From positions 496,001-560,000 of the forward strand of contig QEVV01000002.1 of the NCBI GenBank assembly GCA_003228115.1: a stretch of DNA of 64,000 nucleotides, read 5' to 3'. This document shows positions 10,011 to 18,279 of the stretch, one piece after another; the first letter of the stretch is position 1; each line of letters begins with the position of its first letter. The notes below the pieces were generated by a model, which had not been told where the DNA came from, searched no databases, and saw only the letters and a program-made list of their open reading frames with translations. This stretch comes from Chloroflexota bacterium (GTDB lineage: Bacteria; Chloroflexota; Dehalococcoidia; Lucifugimonadales; SAR202-VII-2). Both the position numbers and the translations under genes were made by a program.

Positions 10011-11544
10011 AGAAATGAGGGCCCTGGAGGCCAAATCCGAGGCGTCCGGCGTCTCCACCGACACGCTCATGGAAAAGGCTGGCCTGACCGTCGCTCAGGA
10101 GGCAGTTCAGCTCCTGCCCGATTATCGCGGCCGTCTGGTCGTGATTCTCGTGGGTCCTGGTAACAACGGTGGCGATGGCTTAGTAGTGGCCCGGCACCTT
10201 CAGAATTGGCGGGCCAACGTCGTCGCCTGCATCTGCGTACCCGGAAAGGCGCTGGCGTCCAAGCTGGAATTGGCCGTTGAGGCTGGCGTTGAGATCGTCC
10301 AATCCGTTGACGGCGCCGACCCTCTGCCGGACCTGCTAGATCGTGCAGCCCTTGTTATCGACTCGATGTTGGGGATCGGTCAGGCGCGGGTTGTCGATGC
10401 TCCACTCAAGGGGCAACTTGCGCTGTTGGCTCAAGCCAAGGCGCGCCGGCCAGACCTGAAGCTGTTGGCCGTCGATATTCCCACGGGCCTCAACGCTGAC
10501 AGCGGCGAAGTTGATCCGGCAACCGTCGCTGCTGAACTGACCATAACTCTTGGCGCGCCGAAGATTGGTCTATATACGACTTCAGCTGCTGAAGTCGTCG
10601 GGCGAATTGTTGTTGGGGGCATCGGACTACCTCCTGGCTTGGACGCAGACCTCCCGACGGAGGTAATGGACGATCACTTGATCGGCCCATTGCTCCCACG
10701 GCGGCCTATCGGGGCCAATAAGGGGACCTTTGGAAGGGCGCTTGTCGTGGGAGGGTCGCACCGCTACTTGGGAGCGCCGTACCTTGCCTGCGCTGCCGCT
10801 GGGCGGGTGGGGGCGGGACTGGTCACCCTGGCCAGCGTCCCCCTAGTGAGATCGACGGTCGCCCCCATGCTTCCAGAGGTCACGCACCTCCAGCTTGCCG
10901 AGAGCGATTGGACTGTCGCTCCGGAGGCGGCAGCCGAGGTGGTCGCCGCGTTGGGCCAGTATGAGGCGTTGCTGGTTGGGTGCGGTCTTGGTGACACGGC
11001 CGCCACCAGAAGCTTCATCCAGCAGCTATTGCTATCCGATTCTGTTTCGAAGATTCCCACAGTGGTGGACGCTGACGCCCTGAACGCATTGGCCCGCCTG
11101 CGCGGGTGGTCAGGGCAAATGACGGGCGCTGGCGTGCTCACGCCGCATCCTGGCGAAATGGCCCGGCTCACCGGGCTCTCGATTGCCGATGTGCAGCGAG
11201 ACAGGCTGGCTTGCGCCCGAACCTACGCCGAGCAATGGGGAAAGGTCGTGGTGCTGAAGGGCGCCTATACGGTCATAGCCTCCCCGGACGGCCGGGCGAG
11301 GGTGAGCCCGTTTGCGAACCCGGCCCTGGCATCGGCGGGAACTGGTGATACGCTGGCTGGCGCAATCGTAGGCCTGTTGGCTCAGGGGCTGGACACCTTT
11401 GATGCTGCCTCTTGCGGAGTGTATGTTCATGCCGCCGCTGGTGAGCGTGTTGCAGCAGAACTGGGTGATTCCGGCCTGCTCGCCTCTGACCTGCTTCCAC
11501 TGTTTCCTCGCGTGATGAAGGCTTTGAAAGACCCCCTGCTATAA
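9991..11544 (+). CDS. nnr: Bifunctional NAD(P)H-hydrate epimerase / ADP-dependent dehydratase
   Basis: Repairs hydrated NADH and NADPH. Residues 1-215 form the YjeF_N epimerase, with VGPGNNGGDGLVVARHL and VDIPTGLNADSGEV; residues 225-510 form the ribokinase-like dehydratase, with NKGTFGRALVVGGS, TPHPGEMARL and the catalytic loop ASAGTGDTLAGAI. The 517-residue fusion is the normal bacterial form. It overlaps acpS by 20 bases and ends 7 bases before coaX. Confidence 0.96.
   Translation: MKLVTAEEMRALEAKSEASGVSTDTLMEKAGLTVAQEAVQLLPDYRGRLVVILVGPGNNGGDGLVVARHLQNWRANVVACICVPGKALASKLELAVEAGVEIVQSVDGADPLPDLLDRAALVIDSMLGIGQARVVDAPLKGQLALLAQAKARRPDLKLLAVDIPTGLNADSGEVDPATVAAELTITLGAPKIGLYTTSAAEVVGRIVVGGIGLPPGLDADLPTEVMDDHLIGPLLPRRPIGANKGTFGRALVVGGSHRYLGAPYLACAAAGRVGAGLVTLASVPLVRSTVAPMLPEVTHLQLAESDWTVAPEAAAEVVAALGQYEALLVGCGLGDTAATRSFIQQLLLSDSVSKIPTVVDADALNALARLRGWSGQMTGAGVLTPHPGEMARLTGLSIADVQRDRLACARTYAEQWGKVVVLKGAYTVIASPDGRARVSPFANPALASAGTGDTLAGAIVGLLAQGLDTFDAASCGVYVHAAAGERVAAELGDSGLLASDLLPLFPRVMKALKDPLL
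11536..11544 (+). promoter_or_regulatory. Extended -10 placed for a leaderless coaX transcript
   Basis: TGCTATAAT (11536-11544) overlaps the nnr stop codon and ends 7 bases before the coaX ATG. If used, transcription would begin at or next to the A of ATG, giving a leaderless message. There is no Shine-Dalgarno in the CCCCCC between them. No good -35 is seen. Confidence 0.4.
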
Positions 11545-11551
11545 TCCCCCC

Positions 11552-12319
11552 ATGCTGTTAGCAATCGACATTGGAAATACCAACGTTGCCATCGGCGCTT
11601 TCGAGGGAGACCAACTCAAGGCCACCTGGCGTTTGGCCACGGACCCCCGCCGACTTTCAGACCAGTATGGCCTGGAGCTTCACGGTCTCCTGCCCTTGAA
11701 AGGGGTGACCATTTCTGAAATTGAGGGCTGCGCGTTGTGCAGCGTTGTTCCTACGCTGACGCCAGCCTTCGAGGAAGTGTGCCGGTCACTGTTTGGAGTC
11801 GAGCCGCTGGTCGTCGGCACTGGTACCAAGACCGGAGTCCGCGTCCTTTACGACAACCCCCGGGATGTCGGCGCAGACCGGATTGTGGACGCTGCCGCCG
11901 CTTTCCAGCTTTACGGAGGACCCACCATTATCGTTGACTTCGGTACGGCCACCGTCTTCGACGCCGTCTCTGGACAGGGAGAGTACCTGGGAGGGGCCAT
12001 CGCCCCCGGCATACTGATCGCCGCCGAGTCATTGGTGCAGAACACGTCCCAACTGCGCCGTGTGGAACTGGTACGGCCCAAGCGGGTCGTGGGCACCAAC
12101 ACCATCGCCAGCCTTCAGGCAGGGTTGTTCTACGGTTACGTCAGCCTGGTGGAGGGCATGGTGGCCCGGTTCAAAGAAGACTTGGGTTCCGACGCCCGCG
12201 TTGTTGCCACAGGGGGCCAGGCGTCGCTCATTGCTCAGGACACCGAGGTTTTCGACTACGTTAATCCTGACCTAACTCTGCTAGGATTGAGGCAGATCTA
12301 CGATTTGAATCAAGGGTAA
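11552..12319 (+). CDS. coaX: Type III pantothenate kinase
   Basis: First step of coenzyme A synthesis: phosphorylates pantothenate. The 255-residue ASKHA-fold protein begins LLAIDIGNTNVAIGAFEG with the phosphate-1 loop and catalytic Asp. It continues with NPRDVGADRIVDAAAAF and VDFGTATVFDAV and shows GGAIAPGILIAAESL, all typical of type III. It is followed 10 bases later by coaBC, so two consecutive CoA steps are adjacent. No Shine-Dalgarno precedes the ATG. Confidence 0.97.
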   Translation: MLLAIDIGNTNVAIGAFEGDQLKATWRLATDPRRLSDQYGLELHGLLPLKGVTISEIEGCALCSVVPTLTPAFEEVCRSLFGVEPLVVGTGTKTGVRVLYDNPRDVGADRIVDAAAAFQLYGGPTIIVDFGTATVFDAVSGQGEYLGGAIAPGILIAAESLVQNTSQLRRVELVRPKRVVGTNTIASLQAGLFYGYVSLVEGMVARFKEDLGSDARVVATGGQASLIAQDTEVFDYVNPDLTLLGLRQIYDLNQG

Positions 12320-12329
12320 CCTGAAGGCA

Positions 12330-13523
12330 ATGAGAGCACTCGAAGGTAAACATATCGTCCTGGGCGTGAGTGGAAGCATTGCTTGCTACAAGGCAGTGGA
12401 CTTGGCGTCGCGCCTCACGCAGGGTGGGGCCTTGGTAGACGTGATCATGACCGAGTCGGCCACCCGGTTTGTGACGCCGCTAACGTTTAGGAACATCACG
12501 CACCGCCCGGTCGTCACAGACGCCTTCGACCTCAGTTCTGAGATGAGCCTGCAACATGTTGTCTTGGCTGAACGAGCCGACGTTATTGTCGTGGCTCCAG
12601 CTACGGCGAATACCCTTGCCAAGTTCGCTCACGGCCTCGCTGATGATGCTCTGAGTATGACCGTCTTGGCATCGCGTGCGCCGGTGTTGGTTGCTCCGGC
12701 AATGGACGGCCACATGTGGCAGAATCCCGCCACCTTCGACAATGCCACCCAACTCATTGAGCGGGGCTTTACTATCGTTGGCCCGGCAGAGGGACGCATG
12801 GCCTCCGGTTTGGTGGGATTGGGACGTCTTGTTGAGCCAGCAGAACTGATGGGGCATATAACGGCCCTGCTGGGCCGCACGGGCGACCTGGCCGGACGCA
12901 AGATCGTCGTCAGCGCCGGAGGGACTCAGGAGCCCATAGACCCCGTTCGTGTCGTGGCCAATCGGTCATCAGGGAAAATGGGCTACGCGGTTGCAGAGGC
13001 GGCGAGGGACCGAGGAGCCACTGTGGTTCTGGTGGCGGCGCCAACAGTCCTAGACGACCCCGCAGCAATCGAAATGGTGCGCGTAGGTACAGCGCTCCAG
13101 ATGCACGACGCTGTGCTCCATCACTCGTCCGATGCAGACGCCTTGGTCATGGCTGCCGCCGTTGCCGACTATCGGCCCGAGGCTCCAGCCGACCAGAAGG
13201 TGAAAAAGAAAACGGAAGGGTGGACGCTGCAGCTTGCCCCGACGCTCGATATCCTCGCCGCTGCTGCGCGGCCGGGGTTGATTAGTGTCGGTTTCGCAGC
13301 CGAAAGCCAGTCGTTGGTGGAACATGCCAGAGGGAAGCTTCAGGCGAAGGGCCTGCATCTCATCGTGGCCAACGACATCACGGACCCAGATAGCGGCTTC
13401 GGCGTCGACACCAACCGGGTGACGTTCCTGGATCGGAACGGTTTGGTGGAGGAGATGCCGCTGCTCACCAAATACGAAGTGGCCCACCAGATACTGGACA
13501 GGGTCGTTGAGTGGCTAGGGTAG
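12330..13523 (+). CDS. coaBC: Phosphopantothenoylcysteine decarboxylase / phosphopantothenate-cysteine ligase
   Basis: Bifunctional flavoprotein for steps two and three of CoA synthesis. Residues 1-180 are the FMN-dependent decarboxylase (GVSGSIACYKAVDL, VVAPATANTLAKFAHGLADD, and APAMDGHMWQNPAT with the PxMNxxMW-type motif carrying D instead of N). Residues 190-395 are the CTP-dependent ligase (SAGGTQEPIDPVRVVANRSSGKMG and the Lys pair KVKKK near residue 290). It ends 4 bases before the convergent dUTPase-like gene. Confidence 0.96.
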   Translation: MRALEGKHIVLGVSGSIACYKAVDLASRLTQGGALVDVIMTESATRFVTPLTFRNITHRPVVTDAFDLSSEMSLQHVVLAERADVIVVAPATANTLAKFAHGLADDALSMTVLASRAPVLVAPAMDGHMWQNPATFDNATQLIERGFTIVGPAEGRMASGLVGLGRLVEPAELMGHITALLGRTGDLAGRKIVVSAGGTQEPIDPVRVVANRSSGKMGYAVAEAARDRGATVVLVAAPTVLDDPAAIEMVRVGTALQMHDAVLHHSSDADALVMAAAVADYRPEAPADQKVKKKTEGWTLQLAPTLDILAAAARPGLISVGFAAESQSLVEHARGKLQAKGLHLIVANDITDPDSGFGVDTNRVTFLDRNGLVEEMPLLTKYEVAHQILDRVVEWLG

Positions 13524-13527
13524 AGAA

Positions 13528-14079
13528 CTACAGGTTTTCGCCCTGATACGTTCCCTCGTACCCCTCCTCTGCTGCTCCCGCAAGCCGGAAGAACACCAAT
13601 TGTAGAATCCGGGCGTCTTTGGCAACGCGGAATCCCGCTGCGTTGCTTACGATCAACATGCATTGCGACCGCCCGTGATATCCCGCGTCCCATACGGCGG
13701 TGCCCACGGTTACACCGCTTCTCAGTAGGCTCGACCGGGGTCGTCCAAGCGCCATGATGTCCAGAGGAAGGTTTACGACCTCGTTAAGCGTCGCCAGGTA
13801 TGCCCCCGGGCCAAGCTCGAAGTAGCCAAGCGGATCGGTGGCTAAGGGCTTGGCAGGTGGGAGGACTCTCTCGTCGTTGCTAACGCCTATCTGCCCGGGC
13901 CCATCAAAGGCCGATACCTCTCTCAACGTGAGGTCGAAGCCCTGTGGTTGTAGTTGGCTGGCCAAGTCCAGGTAGTCTGCGAGGAGCGGAGGCTCACCGT
14001 GCAGCAGGTCGAGGATGGCCTGGCGGGGCAGGACGCTGCCGCTTGGAGGATACGACTGTTCTTGTCGGGAAGTTGACAC
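13528..14079 (-). CDS. dUTPase/dCTP deaminase family protein
   Basis: Trimeric dUTPase-fold enzyme, likely a dUTP diphosphatase or dCTP deaminase that lowers dUTP and supplies dUMP. The conserved motifs are ALGRPRSSLLRSGV, GTAVWDAGYHGRS and the flexible C-terminal EGYEGTYQGENL. The AILDLLHGEPPL and QPQGFDLTLREV N-terminal segments resemble the DCD-like dUTPases common in archaea. The start is uncertain: GTG at 14079 is preferred to TTG at 14106 because GAGAGA precedes it. It converges on coaBC with 4 bases between. Confidence 0.88.
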   Translation of the reverse strand: MSTSRQEQSYPPSGSVLPRQAILDLLHGEPPLLADYLDLASQLQPQGFDLTLREVSAFDGPGQIGVSNDERVLPPAKPLATDPLGYFELGPGAYLATLNEVVNLPLDIMALGRPRSSLLRSGVTVGTAVWDAGYHGRSQCMLIVSNAAGFRVAKDARILQLVFFRLAGAAEEGYEGTYQGENL

Positions 14080-14167
14080 GATTCTCTCTATCCTCGGAAT
14101 CGGCAATGGTTTGCGGAAGAGTGCATGGGACGAAATCCAAGCAGCGCGTTTGGGTTAGCCGACCGTG

Positions 14168-14195
14168 GTAGGGGCGTTCAATTGAACGCCCCTAC
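14168..14195. repeat. 28-bp perfect palindrome, REP-like copy 1
   Basis: A perfect 28-bp palindrome centred on TTCAATTGAA lies between the dUTPase-like gene and the first aldo/keto reductase. A 26-base segment (14173-14198) is repeated exactly at 44279-44304, in another intergenic gap. The length and intergenic placement fit a dispersed REP/BIME-type element or a paired terminator. Confidence 0.8.
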
Positions 14196-14276
14196 GCGTT
14201 GGAATACTTCATGGCTGGGCTTCTTGAGAACTACCTCATTCAGGTTAAGACCAGGGCTGAAAATCGCCTCCCTCGA

Positions 14277-15188
14277 TCAGGCCAATGACCGAAGTTGCTC
14301 TTTGACCTTCTGGGCCAAAGCGTCTTCGAGGCCTCCGAGTTCAGCAGTGAGAAGGTTGGCCCTAAGGTGTTCAGGGTTTTGCGTGCCGACGATGACCGAG
14401 TGAACATCCGGATGGCTGAAGGTATATCGGAGTGTGAGCTCTGATGTGCTCATGTCTCCGGCGATTTCTTCTAGGTTCAACTGGTCCCACCGGCCCTTGA
14501 GCAGTTCGTAACGCTGACGAGTGGACTGGCCCCCAGCGGGAACTCCTTCGCCGACGCCGCCCCGGATGATGGTGCCTGCCCCTGCCTGAGCCACCTTCGA
14601 TATCATCTCTTCGTGTTCCGCTGATAGGGCGGAGTAGGGGATTTGGAAAGTGTCGAAGACCCCCAAGGCTAGGAATTCTTCAATTTCCGGCAGCGTTGTC
14701 GATATTCCGATAAATCGCGTCTTGCCCGCGGCTTGGATTTCCTTCAGCGTGCCAATGCAGTCATAGCGGGCCTGGTCTTCCGGGGTTGGGTTGTGCAGCT
14801 GAAGAATGTCCACGCGGTCCGTTTTCAGCAACTCCAAGCTGCGGTCGATGGAGCGTAGTAGGTTGGCCCGTTCCCAGTCCGACCTGTCCTCTTGCTTCTG
14901 CTGGGGGTTTCCCATCTTGGTGGCCAAGAAGAACTCGTCGCGGCGGTGGCTGATAAAACGCCCGATGAACTCCTCGCTGCGGCCATAGCGCGGGGCGGTG
15001 TCCACGAAGTTGATACCGCCGTCCAGGACGGCGTTGAGGACGACGCCTGCGTGCTCTTCGCTGGGAAGCCGTCCGACGGTGCCGCGAGGGCTGGCCTCCT
15101 CGCCCGCAACGCCCCGCAACTCCATGGCTCCGTAGCTCAGACGAGTCACTTCCAGGCCCGTCCGGCCCAGGATTACTTTGGGTAGCAT
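14277..15188 (-). CDS. Aldo/keto reductase (copy A)
   Basis: NAD(P)H-dependent aldo/keto reductase of 303 residues. The barrel enzyme shows the catalytic tetrad region: NFVDTAPRYGRSEEFIG (Asp and Tyr), FFLATKMG (Lys), and DILQLHNP (His). The C-terminal VIVGTQNPEHLRANL binds the cofactor phosphate. The ATG at 15188 has GGAG before it. It lies 49 bases after its closest paralogue (15238-16152), with which it shares most motifs, so the pair arose by tandem duplication. The substrate is unknown. Confidence 0.93.
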   Translation of the reverse strand: MLPKVILGRTGLEVTRLSYGAMELRGVAGEEASPRGTVGRLPSEEHAGVVLNAVLDGGINFVDTAPRYGRSEEFIGRFISHRRDEFFLATKMGNPQQKQEDRSDWERANLLRSIDRSLELLKTDRVDILQLHNPTPEDQARYDCIGTLKEIQAAGKTRFIGISTTLPEIEEFLALGVFDTFQIPYSALSAEHEEMISKVAQAGAGTIIRGGVGEGVPAGGQSTRQRYELLKGRWDQLNLEEIAGDMSTSELTLRYTFSHPDVHSVIVGTQNPEHLRANLLTAELGGLEDALAQKVKEQLRSLA

Positions 15189-15237
15189 GATTACTCCATG
15201 TCTAGGGTCAGTTGGTTATTGATACTGAGGCCGGATG

Positions 15238-16152
15238 TTAGATGCCCGCGATCACTCTTCCCCGGAGTTCGTCCACAAGTCTGGGCTCAAGGCCGCCACG
15301 AGCGGCGGCGCTCACGTTGGCGGCAATGTGTTCCAGGTTTTGGGTTCCCACGATAACCGTGTGAACGTCTGGATGGCTAAGGGTGTACCGAAGCGTTAGC
15401 TCCGCTGGCTCCATATCGGGGACGAGTTTGGCCGTCCCGGTTTCGTCCCAGCGGCCCTTGAGCTTGTCGTAGTCGACGCGCGTGGGATGGCCCCCAGCGG
15501 GCACGCCCTCGCCCATACCTCCCCGGATGATGGTGCCTGCCCCGAGATGCGCCGCCTTGCTGATGATCCCCTCGTACTCTGGCTGAAGCAGGGAGTAAGG
15601 AAGCTGGAAAGTGTCAAAGATGCCAAGGTCGAGGAATGTCTCCATGCGGGACAAGATGGTAGATATGCCTATGAACCGGGTCTTCCCTTGGGCCTGGATC
15701 TCTTTGAGCGTCTCGATACAGCCTGACTCTTCGGCTTCTTCTAGCGATGGGTTGTGGAGTTGTAGGAGGTCCACGCAGTCGGTCTTGAGATGGCGGAGGC
15801 TTTCGTCAATCGAACGTCTTAGGGTCATAGGCGACCAACCCGCCCAATCAGGGTCATCGCGCCAGTAGTTACCGCACTTGGTGGCCAGAAAGAATTCACT
15901 GCGGCGCTGGCTGACGTAGCGGCCAATGAACTCCTCACTCCTACCGTAGCTGGGCGCCGTGTCTATGAAATTGATGCCCGCGTCCAGGACGGCATTCAAG
16001 ACCTTGCCAGCGTGCTCCTCGTTGGGAAGCCGGCTGGGGAGGCCGCTCCAAGCGCTGGGCGGTTCTCCGGCGAGCCCTCGCAAGTCCATTGCGCCGAAGC
16101 CTAGCCGGGTGACCTCTAGGCCCGTGCGGCCGAGGGTTGCTTTCGGTATCAA
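15238..16152 (-). CDS. Aldo/keto reductase (copy B)
   Basis: Tandem paralogue of the preceding gene, 304 residues. It carries NFIDTAPSYGRSEEFIG, FFLATKCG, DLLQLHNPS and VIVGTQNLEHIAANV. Both copies share the opening PKxxLGRTGLEVTRL and the GTIIRGGxGEGVPAGG segment. The start is TTG at 16152 behind GGAAGGAG. An unusual feature for the pair is that both keep every catalytic residue, so both may be active on related substrates. Confidence 0.93.
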   Translation of the reverse strand: MIPKATLGRTGLEVTRLGFGAMDLRGLAGEPPSAWSGLPSRLPNEEHAGKVLNAVLDAGINFIDTAPSYGRSEEFIGRYVSQRRSEFFLATKCGNYWRDDPDWAGWSPMTLRRSIDESLRHLKTDCVDLLQLHNPSLEEAEESGCIETLKEIQAQGKTRFIGISTILSRMETFLDLGIFDTFQLPYSLLQPEYEGIISKAAHLGAGTIIRGGMGEGVPAGGHPTRVDYDKLKGRWDETGTAKLVPDMEPAELTLRYTLSHPDVHTVIVGTQNLEHIAANVSAAARGGLEPRLVDELRGRVIAGI

Positions 16153-16331
16153 GCGGGCTCCTTCCAGACAAGAAATGCTGGGCCATTCTCTGAGAGTCGC
16201 GACCCCCTGTCAAACCCTGGAGCACAGAGACAAGGTGGCTGATCCGAGCGCTTCGGGAGAACTCACCGCGGAGGGTTTTCCTCCCCTGGCGGTTGCCACG
16301 AGCGGGCCCGCTCTCGCACCGACGACGCGGG

Positions 16332-16835
16332 TTAGGCCCAGGGAATGAACGGGCGCCACTCTTCGAGCAGGGAGAGGTGCTGGAAGATGTGATAGGGGTT
16401 GGGTCTCGGCGGCCGCGGCTCTCGCTTCAGCACCATGCCGGCCTCTCGTGGGGTCCTCGCTGCCTTGCGATTGTTACATCGGCTACAGGCACTCACGAGG
16501 TTGTCCCAAGTGTGTTGCCCTCCCTGCTGGCGGGGAAGCACGTGATCAAGCGTGAGATCGGTGCTTACGATGCCACAATATTGGCAGGTGTGGCGGTCCC
16601 TGACAAAGACCTCTTTTCGGGAGAGGCGGGCCTTAGGCGGAGGGCGCTTGACCATGTAAAACAACCGAATGATGGTAGGAATGGGGTAGGTGGCTCGGAA
16701 GGTGCGCAAGTCCCCGCGACCGTTCTCCAGGAGTTCGGCCTTTCCCTTGCCCATGAGCACTACGGCCCGCCGAACGTCGCACACGTTTAACGGCTCGTAG
16801 TTCTGGTTGAGCACCAACACCGGCAAATTGATCAC
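16332..16835 (-). CDS. HNH endonuclease domain protein
   Basis: A 167-residue protein with an N-terminal segment LPVLVLNQNYEPLNVCDVRRAVVLMGKGKAE and a C-terminal HNH nuclease domain: CQYCG, LTLDHVLPRQQGGQHTWDNLV, and CSRCNNRKAARTP. The four Cys bind zinc and the DH-N-N triad is the metal catalytic site. This architecture is a widespread chromosomal HNH family of unknown target, not tied to a phage or restriction system here. The start is GTG at 16835. Confidence 0.92.
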   Translation of the reverse strand: MINLPVLVLNQNYEPLNVCDVRRAVVLMGKGKAELLENGRGDLRTFRATYPIPTIIRLFYMVKRPPPKARLSRKEVFVRDRHTCQYCGIVSTDLTLDHVLPRQQGGQHTWDNLVSACSRCNNRKAARTPREAGMVLKREPRPPRPNPYHIFQHLSLLEEWRPFIPWA

Positions 16836-16856
16836 GCCGGCCCTCCGGCTGGATCG

Positions 16857-17438
16857 CTACGACTCTGTTGGCGGCGGCTCAGTGCCCGCGGGCGGTTGCT
16901 CTGTCCCTGTTGGCAACAGATCACTGGCCGTGGGCAACTGCTCGGTTAGGAATTTGGTTAGATCGTCGAAGCCACCCGGCAAGAGAGCCTCAACTTGAGG
17001 CGCGGCGTTGGTGATGGATGAGGCTAGGCTGGAATTTTGGATAGTGCTGCCAATGCTCAGCCTCTCCGAGTTCCTCAGAGGAACGAGCAGTGCAAGCAGA
17101 ATAATCACGGCCACAAGGAAACCTGCCCCAGCTCCCGCTAGGGTGTCGACCCAGCCGAGGAGTACAAGGCTGAGCATTTTTTTCAAGACCGAGCCAGCGG
17201 CGAAAGCCACCATCATGATGATGACAAAGATCAACGCATATCCCAGGACCGTTGCCAGCGTCTCGTTTTCCACAATGGCCCCGACCGCATCGGCTGCCTG
17301 AGTGTGGTAGACGCTTGCGAGATAGACGCCCGCGATCATCCCAACGAGGGTTGCGACTCCCTTTATTATGCCCATGCGCCAGCCTGAAAAGGTGGCGACG
17401 GTAATGAATACTATGATGACTATGTCGAGCCAGTTCAT
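16857..17438 (-). CDS. CvpA-family membrane protein
   Basis: Inner-membrane protein of 193 residues with the CvpA signature WLDIVIIVFITVATFSGWRMGIIKGVATLVGMIAGV at the N terminus and three further hydrophobic spans to about residue 125. A long Pro/Thr-rich tail follows (LPTGTEQPPAGTEPPP). CvpA proteins affect colicin V production, envelope resistance and purF expression in Enterobacteria; the mechanism is unknown. The ATG at 17438 is well placed after AGGAAGG. Confidence 0.88.
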   Translation of the reverse strand: MNWLDIVIIVFITVATFSGWRMGIIKGVATLVGMIAGVYLASVYHTQAADAVGAIVENETLATVLGYALIFVIIMMVAFAAGSVLKKMLSLVLLGWVDTLAGAGAGFLVAVIILLALLVPLRNSERLSIGSTIQNSSLASSITNAAPQVEALLPGGFDDLTKFLTEQLPTASDLLPTGTEQPPAGTEPPPTES

Positions 17439-17504
17439 GTGTTTTCCTTCCTAACCCGAGTTTAGCACAAGGTTCAAACGCGGGGAACATGAGGCAAGAG
17501 GAGC

Positions 17505-18179
17505 CTAACGAGATTCTTTCACGGAGTCATCACTTTTACCCTGCGCCGGGAGTGAACCAGTGGGGGGAAGAAAGACTAAGGCAGCAAGGCCCACAAGGAA
17601 GATGCCGATGACGACTGAACCAAGGATATCGCTGGGCCAGTGAACGCCCAGATATATCCGGGCTCCTCCAAGCGCCACAGGCAGGATCAAAAGAATGCCT
17701 TGGATCAATCGTTTCCCCAGTGAAGCCGTCATGTGCACTGTCGCGAGGTAGAACAGCGCGGCACAGAGGGCTGTTGTGTACAAAGCGTGCCCGCTGGGGA
17801 AGCTCTTGGTGGTCTCATCGAAAAGAATGCGGAGGTCGATATGGTCCGGCCGGGGTCGGGCGACCAGCGCCTTGATGGCTAACCCTAGGAGGAAGGAGGC
17901 CGTCACGGTCAGGAACAGCCATAGTCCTTCTCGCCTGAGGCGCCGAGTGGCCAGCCCCACAGAGAAAGCCAAGAGAATCAGAAGGTTGGGCAGCGTCCTG
18001 CCAGCCTCGGCCAACGTTTCGGCAACTTGGTCCAGCCGCGGAGTGGCGAAGCTTTGTACCCAAAGGGCAATAGGGAGGTCGCCTAGGAACCGGTCTGTCG
18101 TACTGGCGGCTATGGACAGTCCCAGGGCGGCCAAGCCTGCGAGTGCCAGAGAGCCTGTCACAGCCCTGGATCGATTCAA
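17505..18179 (-). CDS. PAP2-family membrane phosphatase
   Basis: Integral-membrane phosphatase of 224 residues, likely acting on undecaprenyl pyrophosphate or lipid phosphates at the outer face. The three phosphatase motifs are clear: KALVARPRP, PSGHALYTT, and RIYLGVHWPSDILGS. Several membrane spans surround them. The start is TTG at 18179. It diverges from glmS with about 100 bases between. Confidence 0.93.
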   Translation of the reverse strand: MNRSRAVTGSLALAGLAALGLSIAASTTDRFLGDLPIALWVQSFATPRLDQVAETLAEAGRTLPNLLILLAFSVGLATRRLRREGLWLFLTVTASFLLGLAIKALVARPRPDHIDLRILFDETTKSFPSGHALYTTALCAALFYLATVHMTASLGKRLIQGILLILPVALGGARIYLGVHWPSDILGSVVIGIFLVGLAALVFLPPTGSLPAQGKSDDSVKESR

Positions 18180-18279
18180 CCGAGCTTTAATGGTTCACCT
18201 GACGCTTCTCGACTTGTGGCGATACGACGCCACTGGCTATGATTGAACCCCAGAGTGATCTCAGAGGAGAGTATCGCCT

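Noticed and set aside
18180-18279. glmS ribozyme or GlcN6P-responsive leader
   Set aside because: The leader is only about 40 bases from the candidate -10 at 18237; no ribozyme core fits.
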